Part shown: positions 26,111 to 34,609 of the stretch, in pieces
How positions within the stretch are numbered: position 1 is the first letter of the stretch
How the letters are laid out: every line of letters begins with the position of its first letter
NCBI RefSeq assembly: GCF_001044235.1
Contig: NZ_JYNL01000068.1
Location: 414-64,413, forward strand
Source: Mycolicibacterium chlorophenolicum
GTDB taxonomy: Bacteria > Actinomycetota > Actinomycetes > Mycobacteriales > Mycobacteriaceae
DNA length: 64,000 nucleotides
Reading direction: 5' to 3'
Program-made: the position numbers and the translations under genes
Notes under the pieces: generated by a model
Database searches by the model: none
What the model was told of the DNA's origin: nothing
What the model saw: only the letters and a program-made list of their open reading frames with translations

Positions 26111-26140
26111 GTTGTGGATCTGAGTGAAAGATCCACCAAC
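26111..26140. promoter_or_regulatory. Operator-like palindrome between ADH and pucR
   Basis: GTTGTGGATCT (26111-26121) and AGATCCACCAAC (26129-26140) form an inverted repeat with 8-bp perfect inner arms and a 7-nt centre. It lies in the divergent control region 16 bp before the likely pucR start and is a good candidate PucR binding site. Confidence 0.6.
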
Positions 26141-26155
26141 TCGTACACTGCGCGG

Positions 26156-27604
26156 GTGGTCTATGACGTGCGAGCGGTTGCCGAGTACCTGGGCGGGGAC
26201 CTGGCCGTCGGGAGCATCGACGCCGCGGCGCCGGTGGAGTCGGTGATCGTGCTCGACGACCTGGTCGTGCCCAGTTCCCCGGGTCACGCCACGCTGACGG
26301 TCGGGCCGTCCTCGATGTGGATCGAGGCGGTCGCCCACGGCCGGCAGCCTCTTGCCGGTTGCGTCGCGGTGATCGCGGACGGATCTGTCGATCGGGCCAC
26401 CCGCGACGCATTGACCGATCGGGTGACGGCCGTGCACGTGCCCGGGCAACTCAGCGAGGTGGTGTATCCGAAGTTGACCGCGCTGATCGCCGGGGATCAG
26501 GCCGCCGAGGACCGACGGGTGACCACCGGCATCAAGGTGCTCACCCAGGTTGCCCGCCGCGGCGGGGTCGTGGCGGTGGTCGCCGAACTCGCCCATCGCA
26601 TCGACGGATGGGCGGTCCTGCTCGATGCTCGCGGCGAGGTGATCACGACAGCCGGCGCGGGCAGCCTGCATGTGCGCGACGCCGTCGCGGCCGCCCTCGG
26701 CCGACGGGTCCGGATCCGTCATCCCGGGCTGCAGATCCACCCCGTCGGGCAGGGCGAGGACGTCAGTGCCCATCTGGTGATCGGCGCCCGCGGGTCGACC
26801 AGCCGAAGCCGGGATCTCGCGTCGCAGGTCGCCGCGCTGTTGGATCTGGTGCTGCACACCGCCGACCACCCCAGAACGGAACGGCTGGGCCGTGAGGTGA
26901 TGATGTCGACCCTGTTGCGTGGCGGCCCCGACGCGAGGAACCTGTTGCGGCGCTGGGGAGTTCACGAACCCTCCTTGACGGCGTTCGCGGTCGCTTCCCG
27001 GTCACGGGCAATCGATGCCGAGCGGCTGGGCATCCGTTGGCTCGACGAACTCGGCGCCGTCCACGTGCTGTCCGCCGAGAAGGGTCGCGTGGTCGGCTTC
27101 ATCGGCGACGAGCAGGCCGACGATCTCGCCCTTCTGGTCGAAGGCCTCGCCACGGAGGCGGGCATGCCGTTGCGCCTGGGCCTGGGCTCACCGGCCAAGG
27201 TGGAGAGGCTGGCAGGCTCCGCCGCAGAGGCCAGGCAGGCGCTCGAGATCGCCGTCGTCGATTCGCGGCCGGTCGTCTGGTACCGATCCCTGACGACGGT
27301 GTCCAACGTTCTCGACCAGCTCGACGAGAGCGCGACCGCCCGCATCGCGGCGGTACTCGACCCGCTGCGCGACGACGCCGGCCGGCACGGGCCGCTCACC
27401 CGCACCCTCGAGGTGTATCTGTCCGAACACGGCGCCTGGGGGGCCACCGCCGCTCGACTGCAGATCCACCGGCAGACGTTGGCCACGCGGATCCGCCGCG
27501 CCGAGGCGCTCACGGGTCTCTCGATGTCCAGTCCCGACGATCGAGCCGCGGCCTGGCTGGCCATCCGGGCGTTGAAGAGTCCCGGTTCGGTGCCGCGAGA
27601 CTGA
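26156..27604 (+). CDS. PucR-family transcriptional regulator
   Basis: The protein has an N-terminal PucR-type region (YDVRAVAEYLGGDLAVGS, VVPSSPGHATLTVGP), a central GGDEF-like/CdaR segment, and a C-terminal HTH_30: LEVYLSEHGAWGATAARLQ then IHRQTLATRIRRAEALTGL. Such regulators control purine or amine catabolic genes near them. GTG at 26156 (482 aa) was preferred to ATG at 26078 because the latter would place the strong palindrome inside the coding region; neither has a clear ribosome site. It probably activates the divergent alcohol dehydrogenase-permease operon in response to the substrate. Confidence 0.82.
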   Translation: MVYDVRAVAEYLGGDLAVGSIDAAAPVESVIVLDDLVVPSSPGHATLTVGPSSMWIEAVAHGRQPLAGCVAVIADGSVDRATRDALTDRVTAVHVPGQLSEVVYPKLTALIAGDQAAEDRRVTTGIKVLTQVARRGGVVAVVAELAHRIDGWAVLLDARGEVITTAGAGSLHVRDAVAAALGRRVRIRHPGLQIHPVGQGEDVSAHLVIGARGSTSRSRDLASQVAALLDLVLHTADHPRTERLGREVMMSTLLRGGPDARNLLRRWGVHEPSLTAFAVASRSRAIDAERLGIRWLDELGAVHVLSAEKGRVVGFIGDEQADDLALLVEGLATEAGMPLRLGLGSPAKVERLAGSAAEARQALEIAVVDSRPVVWYRSLTTVSNVLDQLDESATARIAAVLDPLRDDAGRHGPLTRTLEVYLSEHGAWGATAARLQIHRQTLATRIRRAEALTGLSMSSPDDRAAAWLAIRALKSPGSVPRD

Positions 27605-27738
27605 CCGCGACACATGCCTGTACCTGATCGAGAGGGGCAAGGTATGCGTCTGTCGTCACAACGGCAGCCCACCGCGACAACCCACCCCACAAAACGGTTG
27701 CATAGCAAAGGATTCCATGTTGCGCACCGGGCGGTGCG

Positions 27739-27912
27739 ATGGTGGAGTTCCGTGAGACCGACGGCACCAATCAGTGCGGGCTCGACATCTCCGGGGAATC
27801 CCCGCTCATCGACGAACTCGCCGAGATCCCCGCGCACGCGCGGCCGGCCACCGCGACCACCGACCCCTGCAAACGTATCCGGGGGCAGCCGGTTGCTGTC
27901 GGTACGCTGTGA
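27739..27912 (+). CDS. Possible 57-codon ORF in the gap after pucR
   Basis: The 311-bp gap 27605-27915 holds one plausible frame, beginning MVEFRETDGTNQCGLDISG and ending GQPVAVGTL. I do not recognise it. There is no clear ribosome site, and its stop overlaps the -10 box of the next gene, which argues against a stable gene. It could be a remnant. The rest of the gap shows an A/T-richer patch at 27690-27720 but no other feature I can name. Confidence 0.25.
   Translation: MVEFRETDGTNQCGLDISGESPLIDELAEIPAHARPATATTDPCKRIRGQPVAVGTL
27903..27908 (+). promoter_or_regulatory. -10 box of a probable leaderless promoter (DUF1542 gene)
   Basis: TACGCT lies 7 nt before the ATG at 27916. Confidence 0.5.
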
Positions 27913-27915
27913 GCC

Positions 27916-28737
27916 ATGGAAGGCGTACTTCTCATCCTGATCGTGATCGTCGTCGCGGCCATCGGCATCGCCGTGTACGCGTCGTCGAAGGCGTCCGGTC
28001 AGCGCAACGCCGCGTCGCTGGCCGACGCGAAGGCCGACGCGCGCCGGCTCATCGAACGGCTCGGCGGTCAGGTGTTCGCGTTGAGCGGAACCGACGACGC
28101 GTCCAAGCAGGCGCTCGCCGACGCCTCGGAGCGCTACACCGCGGCGTCGTCACAGATCGAGCAGGCGACGACGGTGCGTCAGGCGGCGCTCGCCAAGGAG
28201 AGTGCCATTGAAGGGCTCTACTACGTCCGCGCGGCCCGTACGGCGCTGGGCATGGATCCGGGGCCGGAGCTGGAGTCGCTGGCCGGGCAGCGCACGGCGG
28301 GGGCGGTGACCGAGGACCGCAGGGTCGAGTTCGACGGTCGGCAGATCGAGGCGTCCCCGACGCCCTCGCCACGCACCCCGAACTACTACCCGGGCGGGCG
28401 CGTGGCTGGGCGGCCCGTGCCGGCGGGATGGTATTCCGAACCCTGGTGGAAACCGGCACTGGTGGCGGGCGCCTGGGGCGTCGGCTCAGCCCTGCTGTTC
28501 AGCGCGATGTTCTCGGGGATGTCCGGAGTCGGTTACGACGCACAGGCTTTCGAGAACGGCTACGGTGACGGTTTCTCCGAGGGATTCGAGCAGGGTCAGC
28601 TCGACGGCGGCGGGGACGCCGGTGGCGGGGACGCCGGTGGCGGCTGGGACGGCGGTGGCTGGGACAACGGCGGCGGCGACTGGGGCGGTGGCGGCGACTT
28701 CGGCGGCGGAGACTTCGGCGGCGGCTTCGACTTCTAG
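27916..28737 (+). CDS. DUF1542-type membrane protein with Gly/Asp-rich tail
   Basis: The 273-residue protein has a N-terminal helix (LLILIVIVVAAIGIAVYA) and a helical Ala-rich segment to about residue 115. A linker contains paired YY, and a second hydrophobic segment WGVGSALLFSAMFSG lies near 191-205. The last 50 residues are repeats of GGGD, GGGW and GGGDFGGG, probably surface-exposed and disordered. Similar proteins in mycobacteria carry the DUF1542 label and have unknown function. Its TAG overlaps that of the convergent antiporter on CTAG. Confidence 0.75.
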   Translation: MEGVLLILIVIVVAAIGIAVYASSKASGQRNAASLADAKADARRLIERLGGQVFALSGTDDASKQALADASERYTAASSQIEQATTVRQAALAKESAIEGLYYVRAARTALGMDPGPELESLAGQRTAGAVTEDRRVEFDGRQIEASPTPSPRTPNYYPGGRVAGRPVPAGWYSEPWWKPALVAGAWGVGSALLFSAMFSGMSGVGYDAQAFENGYGDGFSEGFEQGQLDGGGDAGGGDAGGGWDGGGWDNGGGDWGGGGDFGGGDFGGGFDF

Positions 28738-30422
28738 AAGCGGCTCTCCAGTCGCGCGGACACCCCGGCCTCCTGCAGGTCGAGGCGCTCCAGCATGGCC
28801 CGCACCGCCTCGTCGTCGATCGTGCCGTCGTCACGCTCGGCGATGAGGGCAGCCCGCTGGGCCGACAGCACGTCGCGGTACAGCTGGGCGAACACCTCGG
28901 CGCGGGGCGTGTGCGTGTCCGGGTCGGGCATCGCGTCGGCGTCCTGGGAGTGCCGCTCTACGATGCCGCGGATCTCGGCGAGCACCCGCGGATCCAGTCC
29001 GGCAGGAGGATTCGCGCGGAACGCGGCGAGCACCTCCTCGGCGGCGTCGTGCACCACCCGCTCGGCCTTCTCGGTCTCGGCGACGGTGTAGGCCTGCTCG
29101 TCGTCCGATGACAGATCGAGCGGGCGGATCAGCAGCGGCAGCGTGGCCCCCTGCAGCAGAAGCGTTCCCACACTCACCACGAACGCGATCGCCTGGATCG
29201 TCGCCCGTTCGGGGAACGGCTCCCCCACCGACGTCGTCGCCGGGATCGCCGCCGCCGCAGCCAGCGTCACCACGCCGCGCATGCCGGTCCACGACACCAC
29301 GACGTTCTCCTGCCAACTCAACGCGCGGTTGTCGATGCGCGAACGCCACCGCGGCGGAACGGCGCCGCGACGGCGCGTGCCCAGCGCGCCGCGACCGCCC
29401 TGATCGGGAATCGGTACGCTGAGCCGTTTTTCGACCTGACGCGACAGCACTCCCCTGCCGAACATCGCGAACACCGACAGCGGCCGGATGACGAGCACGA
29501 TCACCAGGACGACGACGGATGCCACGGCCACCTCGACCAGCGATTCGTGGGCCTCGCGCAGATCCTCGAGGACGAAACGCAGATGCAGACCGATGTAGGC
29601 GAACACGAACGCCTCGAGCAGCACGTCGACCGAGTTCCACACGTACCGTTCCTGCAGGCGGGTCTGATATCCCGCGTCGACCGTGCCGCTGCCGACCACG
29701 AATCCGGCGACCACGACGGCCAGCACCCCGGAGGCGTGCACCTCCTCGGCGACGAGAAACGCCGCGAACGGCACCATCAGTCCCTGCACGGTTTCCAGCG
29801 CCGGATTGGCCAGCCGGCGCCGAATCCACAACGTCACGTACCCGAGCGCGGCACCGATCAGCGGACCCAGCACCGCGCTGTAGCCGAACAGCAGCACCGG
29901 GTTCTCGATGAAGGTGTGGCTGCCCGCGACCTGCGCGACCGCGACCGAGAACAACGCCAGCGCCGCCGCGTCGTTGATCAGGCTCTCCCCGGTCAGGATC
30001 GACATCACCTTTTTGGGCAGGCCCAGCTTGCGCCCGACCGCCACCGCAGTCACCGCGTCCGGCGGCGCCACGATCGCGCCCAGCACCAGCGCGGTGCCGA
30101 AGGTCAGCGGCACCACGACCAGCCACGAGGACACCAGCGCGACGGTGAACGCGGTGACGACGACCAGACCGACGCCGAGCCCGAGGATCGGTTTGATGTT
30201 GCGTAGGAACGTCGGGAACGAGAAGTCCAGCGCCGCGGAGTACAGCAGCGGCGGCAGCACCACCGACAGCAGGATGTGCGAGTCGAGCTCAGGCGCCTCG
30301 AATCCCGGCAGAAAGGACACCGCGATACCGACGACCACGATGATCAGGGCGGGCTCGAGTCCGCGCCGGTGCGCCACGGCGGTGACGACGATCGCTCCGA
30401 CGACGACCAGGATCAGTTCCAC
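28734..30422 (-). CDS. Na+/H+ antiporter, CPA1 family
   Basis: The 562-residue protein has about 12 helices. It carries the CPA1 ion-site signature GAIVAPPDAVTAVAVG in helix 5 and LTGESLINDAAALALF in helix 6, with the conserved Asp residues. A cytosolic C-terminal domain of about 90 residues follows (EKAERVVHDAAEEVLAAFRA). It exchanges sodium or potassium for protons to control pH. M. tuberculosis Rv2287 is a comparable protein. It stands alone between the DUF1542 gene and the nei-rpiB operon. Confidence 0.9.
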   Translation of the reverse strand: MELILVVVGAIVVTAVAHRRGLEPALIIVVVGIAVSFLPGFEAPELDSHILLSVVLPPLLYSAALDFSFPTFLRNIKPILGLGVGLVVVTAFTVALVSSWLVVVPLTFGTALVLGAIVAPPDAVTAVAVGRKLGLPKKVMSILTGESLINDAAALALFSVAVAQVAGSHTFIENPVLLFGYSAVLGPLIGAALGYVTLWIRRRLANPALETVQGLMVPFAAFLVAEEVHASGVLAVVVAGFVVGSGTVDAGYQTRLQERYVWNSVDVLLEAFVFAYIGLHLRFVLEDLREAHESLVEVAVASVVVLVIVLVIRPLSVFAMFGRGVLSRQVEKRLSVPIPDQGGRGALGTRRRGAVPPRWRSRIDNRALSWQENVVVSWTGMRGVVTLAAAAAIPATTSVGEPFPERATIQAIAFVVSVGTLLLQGATLPLLIRPLDLSSDDEQAYTVAETEKAERVVHDAAEEVLAAFRANPPAGLDPRVLAEIRGIVERHSQDADAMPDPDTHTPRAEVFAQLYRDVLSAQRAALIAERDDGTIDDEAVRAMLERLDLQEAGVSARLESRF

Positions 30423-30464
30423 CCGGCGATTCTCCCGGCTCCGCCGCCGGATCGCCCGCCGGAC

Positions 30465-31265
30465 TCAGCTCTGGCAGGTGGGACACCAGAACAGGTTGCG
30501 CCCTTCGAGCACCTCGGTCCTGATCGGGGTGTCGCAGATCCGGCACGGGTCACCGGCGCGACGGTAGACGTAGGTGCGCGGGCGGCGCCGCCCGTAGGAC
30601 GGCATACCGTGGTCGTCCTCGGGCCGGATGGTGATGATGCGCCCCTTGCGCACGCCGACGTTCATCAGCTCGACCAGGTCGGTCCACGCGTCCCCGAACT
30701 CGCCGTGGGCCATCTGCGTGCCGGGCCGGTGCGGGTCGATGCGGTGCCGGTAGAGCAACTCGTTGCGGTAGACGTTGCCGACTCCCGCAATCACGCTCTG
30801 ATCCATCAGCAGCGCCCCGATCACGCGGCGCGACTTGCTGATCCGGGTCCACGCCGAGCTCGGATCGGCGTCCTTGCGTAACGGGTCGGGGCCCAGCCGG
30901 GCCAGGATCTCCGACACCTCCGCCTCGGTGACGATCTCGCAGGCGGTGGGGCCGCGCAGATCGGTGCCGCGTTCGGTGCCGATGATGCGCATGCGTACCT
31001 GCCCGACGGGTTCGGGCACCCCCGCGTCGACGGTGAAATCGGTGAACTTGCCGTAGAGGCCCAGATGCACATGGACGATGCGGGCGCCGCTGTAGTGGTG
31101 AAACAGGTGCTTGCCGTAGGCGCTGGCCTTCTCGAAGACGTGGCCGTTGACCGCGTCGGCGCCGTCGATGAACCGGCCCTGCGGACTGCTCACCGATACC
31201 CGCTGGCCCCGGAACATCCGCTGATGTTGCCGCGCCAACCGGTGCAGCGTGTGGCCTTCGGGCAT
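30465..31265 (-). CDS. nei: Nei/Fpg-type DNA glycosylase-AP lyase
   Basis: The 266-residue protein begins MPEGHTLHRL, giving the catalytic Pro2 and Glu3 after Met removal. It keeps the helix-two-turn-helix DQSVIAGVGNVYRNELLY and the C-terminal zinc finger CRICDTPI...FWCPTC. It excises oxidised bases and cuts the abasic site in base-excision repair. By synteny it is the Rv2464c orthologue. It starts 2 bp after rpiB, so the two form one transcript. Confidence 0.93.
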   Translation of the reverse strand: MPEGHTLHRLARQHQRMFRGQRVSVSSPQGRFIDGADAVNGHVFEKASAYGKHLFHHYSGARIVHVHLGLYGKFTDFTVDAGVPEPVGQVRMRIIGTERGTDLRGPTACEIVTEAEVSEILARLGPDPLRKDADPSSAWTRISKSRRVIGALLMDQSVIAGVGNVYRNELLYRHRIDPHRPGTQMAHGEFGDAWTDLVELMNVGVRKGRIITIRPEDDHGMPSYGRRRPRTYVYRRAGDPCRICDTPIRTEVLEGRNLFWCPTCQS

Positions 31266-31267
31266 CC

Positions 31268-31741
31268 CTAGGCGCCGGGCACCGGTGGGGCGATGTGCGT
31301 CTTCTCGAACTCCGACAGGATGTCGATGCGCCGCTGGTGGCGGGGAGCCTCCGACCACGCGGCGGAAAGGAACGCGTCGACGATCGCGAGCGCCTCTTCG
31401 GTGGTGTGCATCCGGCCGCCGATGCCGATCAGCTGCGCGTTGTTGTGTTCGCGGGCCAGCGCGGCTGTCTCGGTGCTCCACGCGAGTGCGCACCGGGCGC
31501 CGGGCACCTTGTTGGCGGCGATCTGCTCACCGTTGCCGGAGCCGCCCAGCACGATGCCCAGGCTGCCCGGATCCGCGACGGTGCGCTCGGCCGCCGCGAT
31601 GCAGAACGCCGGGTAGTCGTCCTCGGCGTCGTAGCCGAACGCCCCGCAGTCGACGGGCTCGTGCCCGGCCGCCGTCAGGTGCTCGATGACGGCCTGCTTG
31701 AGCTCGTATCCGGCGTGGTCGGCCCCGAGGTAGACGCGCAT
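31268..31741 (-). CDS. rpiB: Ribose-5-phosphate isomerase B
   Basis: The 157-residue protein has the RpiB features YLGADHAGYELK, VDCGAF, VLGGSGNGEQIAANK and ALAWSTETAALAREHNNAQ, with the mycobacterial Ser in SGNGE. It interconverts ribose-5-phosphate and ribulose-5-phosphate in the pentose phosphate pathway. A TACCGT box lies 7 nt before the ATG, so rpiB-nei is probably leaderless. It is the Rv2465c orthologue. Confidence 0.95.
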   Translation of the reverse strand: MRVYLGADHAGYELKQAVIEHLTAAGHEPVDCGAFGYDAEDDYPAFCIAAAERTVADPGSLGIVLGGSGNGEQIAANKVPGARCALAWSTETAALAREHNNAQLIGIGGRMHTTEEALAIVDAFLSAAWSEAPRHQRRIDILSEFEKTHIAPPVPGA

Positions 31742-31748
31742 GGCCGAT

Positions 31749-31754
31749 ACGGTA
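31749..31754 (-). promoter_or_regulatory. -10 box of a probable leaderless rpiB promoter
   Basis: On the minus strand TACCGT, then 7 nt, then the rpiB ATG. Confidence 0.5.
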
Positions 31755-31756
31755 GC

Positions 31757-32716
31757 TCAGGCCACGGTGATCGCGTCCAGCCGTTCCTTGATGAACTCCG
31801 ACGACGTCACCGGCGCCAGCCCGGCCACCTTCCCGACCGGCGGCTGCAGCGGCGTCACCACCGCGTCGTGGTTGGCCTCGTAGAAGTAGATGAGCGAGAC
31901 CAGGTCCTCTTCGGGGGCGTGCGGCTGCGGCGGGAGCACCCGGTGCCGGCCCGACGGCCAGCGCCGCCCGCTCCAGTACTCCAGCAGGTCGCCGATGTTG
32001 ACCGTCAGCGCCTCCGGGTCGTAGGGGGCGTCCTCCCAGCCCGCGGCGTCGGAGTACACCTGCAGGCCGCCGGCGCCGGGTTCGCGGTCCAGGATCGTCA
32101 CCGTGCCGAAGTCGGTGTGCGGACCGATCCGGAACTGCCCGGGCTCGGGATCGCCGACGACGCTGACGGGCGGGTAGTGGTTGATGTTCATCGTCCACGT
32201 CGGCCGGCTCGCCATCGCCGCGAACGGATTCGCCGGCAGGTGCAGCGCATGGGCGAACAGAGCGAGCAGCTCGTCGGCGACGCGCCGCATCTGTGCGGTG
32301 TACCGGTCGACCAGGCGCTGCAGCGCGGGCACCTCGGCCGGCCACACGTTCGGCGCGAACCAGATCCGGTCGACATCGGGGTCGCCCGTGGCGGTTTCGG
32401 CGCCCAGGCTGAAGCTCTCCTTCAGATCCGGCGGTGTCTCGGTCCCCTCGGCGTACCCGTTGGCCTCGGCACCGGGCCCGATCCACCCGTGACCGCCGAC
32501 CGGCACCGCGTAGCGGTCCTTGACCGACCCGGGCAGCGCGAAGAACTCCCGGGCGGCGGCCCGCACGTCGCGCGCGAGCGCGGGGTCCACACCGTGTCCG
32601 GTCACCAGGATGAAACCGGCGCGCTGCAGCCCGGCGTCCACGTCGGCCGCGACGGCGTCGGCGGCGGCCCCGCCTTGGCGCCACCGCGAAAGATCGATGC
32701 CGGCAATCACACTCAT
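31757..32716 (-). CDS. Isopenicillin-N-synthase-like Fe(II) oxygenase
   Basis: The 319-residue protein has the non-heme iron triad His200 and Asp202 (GPHTDFG) and His258 (SGRHRVLPP), in a DIOX_N/2OG-FeII fold with GFILVTGHGV near the start. The usual Arg-x-Ser that binds 2-oxoglutarate reads LVS here, so cosubstrate use is uncertain. It is the third gene after a cytosine permease and a cytosine deaminase, with an ATGA overlap to the deaminase. Fungal thymine-7-hydroxylase belongs to this family, so a pyrimidine-oxidising role is a reasonable hypothesis. Confidence 0.82.
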   Translation of the reverse strand: MSVIAGIDLSRWRQGGAAADAVAADVDAGLQRAGFILVTGHGVDPALARDVRAAAREFFALPGSVKDRYAVPVGGHGWIGPGAEANGYAEGTETPPDLKESFSLGAETATGDPDVDRIWFAPNVWPAEVPALQRLVDRYTAQMRRVADELLALFAHALHLPANPFAAMASRPTWTMNINHYPPVSVVGDPEPGQFRIGPHTDFGTVTILDREPGAGGLQVYSDAAGWEDAPYDPEALTVNIGDLLEYWSGRRWPSGRHRVLPPQPHAPEEDLVSLIYFYEANHDAVVTPLQPPVGKVAGLAPVTSSEFIKERLDAITVA

Positions 32717-33156
32717 TCGCCGATGTCCTCCGCCCACAGATCCGGATGCGCGCCGATGAAGTCGGTCATCATCGCCACGCAGCGCTCGTCGTCGAGGACG
32801 GTGACCTCGACGCCGTGCTCGGCCAGCCACTCGTGCCCGCCGGTGAACGTCGCGCTCTCCCCGATCACCACCGCCCCGATGTTGAACTGGCGCACCAGTC
32901 CACTGCAGTACCAGCACGGCGACAGCGTGGTCACCATGACCGTCGACCGGTAGCCGCGCTGACGGCCCGCGTTGCGGAACGCGTCGGTCTCGGCGTGGAT
33001 CGACGGATCGTCGCGCTGCACCCGCTGGTTGTGCCCGCTGCCCAACAGTGTGCCGTCGGCGGAGAACAGCGCCGCTCCGATCGGAATACCGCCTTCGGCC
33101 AACCCTTTTCGGGCTTCGTCGACGGCGACGTCGAGCATGGACTGCGGTGAGGTCAT
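32713..33156 (-). CDS. Cytosine/nucleoside deaminase (yeast-type fold)
   Basis: The 147-residue protein has the zinc-deaminase motif IHAETDA (His54, Glu56) and SPCWYCSG (Cys81, Cys84). The C-terminus ends LDDERCVAMMTDF and DLWAEDIGE, close to the end of yeast cytosine deaminase Fcy1. Deamination of cytosine to uracil is therefore likelier than tRNA or guanine deamination. The start overlaps the permease stop and the stop overlaps the oxygenase start, both as ATGA. Confidence 0.85.
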   Translation of the reverse strand: MTSPQSMLDVAVDEARKGLAEGGIPIGAALFSADGTLLGSGHNQRVQRDDPSIHAETDAFRNAGRQRGYRSTVMVTTLSPCWYCSGLVRQFNIGAVVIGESATFTGGHEWLAEHGVEVTVLDDERCVAMMTDFIGAHPDLWAEDIGE

Positions 33157-34544
33157 CGACTCTGCGTGACGATCGCGGGGCGGCACAGCACCCAGTATGC
33201 GGCCCCGGCCAACACGAACCCGACGAAGAACGTGATGTCGCCGAGCGCGGGCACCGCGGCCGCGACGAAGCCGACGAACTTCTCCTGGTTGGCGAACAGC
33301 AGCACCGACACCACCAGCCCGATCGCGAACGCGGCCAGCCCGCCCCAGTTGGTGTACGAGCGGTCGTAGAGCAGATGTGCGACGGGTCGCCCGCGGCGCA
33401 GGTACTGATCGGCGAACATCACCCCCAGCCACGGCCCCACCCAGTACGCGATGATCAGCAGGAAGGCCTCGTAACTGTGGGCGGCGTCGGGCAGCGCCCA
33501 CCATGCGACGAGGAATCCGGCGATGCCGAAGAACACTGTCACCAGCGCGCGGGCGACGTGCGCGGGCAGCTTGATGCCGATGGTCACGAACGCCATCGCC
33601 CCGGAGTAGACGTTGATCGCGTTGGCCGCGATCGCCCCGACCGCGATGGCGAGCAGGGTCGCCTTGGCCAGCGGCGAGGCGAGCTCGGCGGTGAACGACC
33701 CCGTCGGGTCGGCGAGCGAGGCCTCGCCCGTCGTCACCGACGCCGCGCCCACCACTTCGAGCACCACGCACGCGGTGAACAGCCCTGCGGCGGCGAAGAA
33801 TCCGGTGCGCGCGGGCGACACCGTCTTCGGCAGATACCGGGTGAAGTCGGCGGCGTACGGCGTCCAGCCCGCGGCGTAGCCGAACGACGTACCGACCGTC
33901 AGCAGGAACCCACCGAGACCGCCCACGCCGTCGGCGGCGGGGGCGGCGTTGCCGAGGTCGGCATGGGCGAAGATCGCCACCGACGCCGCGATGAAGATCA
34001 CCGCGAGCACCGGGAAGGAGTACTTCTCGAATGCCTGCACCAGGTTGTGCCCGAAGAACGCCAGCACCGTCTGCGCGGCCACGATGATCACCAGGCCGGC
34101 CAGCGGCCCGAAACCGAACAGCGTCGAAAGGGCGAACGCTCCGCTGACGCTGTTGGTGGCGAACCAGCCGACGCCGGCGGTGACCGACATCAGCACCGCC
34201 GGAACGGCGTTGCCCTTGAACCCGAAAGCCAAGCGCGCCAACACCATCTGCGGCACCCCGTGCAACGGGCCGCGGGCGGACAGCACGTAGTGGGCGATCG
34301 CGCCCAGCCCCGTGCCGATCACCACGCCGGCGACCGCCTGCCAGAACGTCATCCCGAACGCGAGCACCGCGAGCATGCCGACGAAGATCGTCGCGAACTC
34401 GAGGTTGGGCGACGTCCACGTCCAGAACAACTGGCTGGGCCGGCCGTGGCGGTCCGCTTCGGCGATGTACTCGTTGCCGCCGGGTTCGACGGCGACGACC
34501 CGGTCCCGGTAGGTGCCGTCGGTGCTGCGTTCGGTGACTGTCAC
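33153..34544 (-). CDS. codB: NCS1 cytosine/purine permease
   Basis: The 463-residue protein has about 12 helices. Its N-terminal soluble stretch is followed by FWTWTSPNLEFATIFVG, LARLAFGFKGNAVPAVLMS and GVGWFATNS, typical of CodB/NCS1 carriers. It imports cytosine or a related base with a cation. The GTG at 34544 was taken as start, and no strong ribosome site is seen. It leads the permease-deaminase-oxygenase operon, which lies between rpiB and the DsbA-like gene where M. tuberculosis has none of the three. Confidence 0.85.
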   Translation of the reverse strand: MTVTERSTDGTYRDRVVAVEPGGNEYIAEADRHGRPSQLFWTWTSPNLEFATIFVGMLAVLAFGMTFWQAVAGVVIGTGLGAIAHYVLSARGPLHGVPQMVLARLAFGFKGNAVPAVLMSVTAGVGWFATNSVSGAFALSTLFGFGPLAGLVIIVAAQTVLAFFGHNLVQAFEKYSFPVLAVIFIAASVAIFAHADLGNAAPAADGVGGLGGFLLTVGTSFGYAAGWTPYAADFTRYLPKTVSPARTGFFAAAGLFTACVVLEVVGAASVTTGEASLADPTGSFTAELASPLAKATLLAIAVGAIAANAINVYSGAMAFVTIGIKLPAHVARALVTVFFGIAGFLVAWWALPDAAHSYEAFLLIIAYWVGPWLGVMFADQYLRRGRPVAHLLYDRSYTNWGGLAAFAIGLVVSVLLFANQEKFVGFVAAAVPALGDITFFVGFVLAGAAYWVLCRPAIVTQSR

Positions 34545-34609
34545 CGATCTACGGTGGGGGCGCCGCGGTCAACGCGCAACCGGACGAAACCCCCCGGAAA
34601 CAAACGGGC

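Noticed and set aside
26078-26155. Upstream ATG for the PucR gene
   Set aside because: It would put the strong palindrome inside the coding region and has no ribosome site; kept as an alternative only.
28590-28737. Tandem GGCGGnGAC-like DNA repeats as a CRISPR or VNTR
   Set aside because: They are irregular codon-level repeats encoding a Gly/Asp tail; there are no spacers and no fixed unit.
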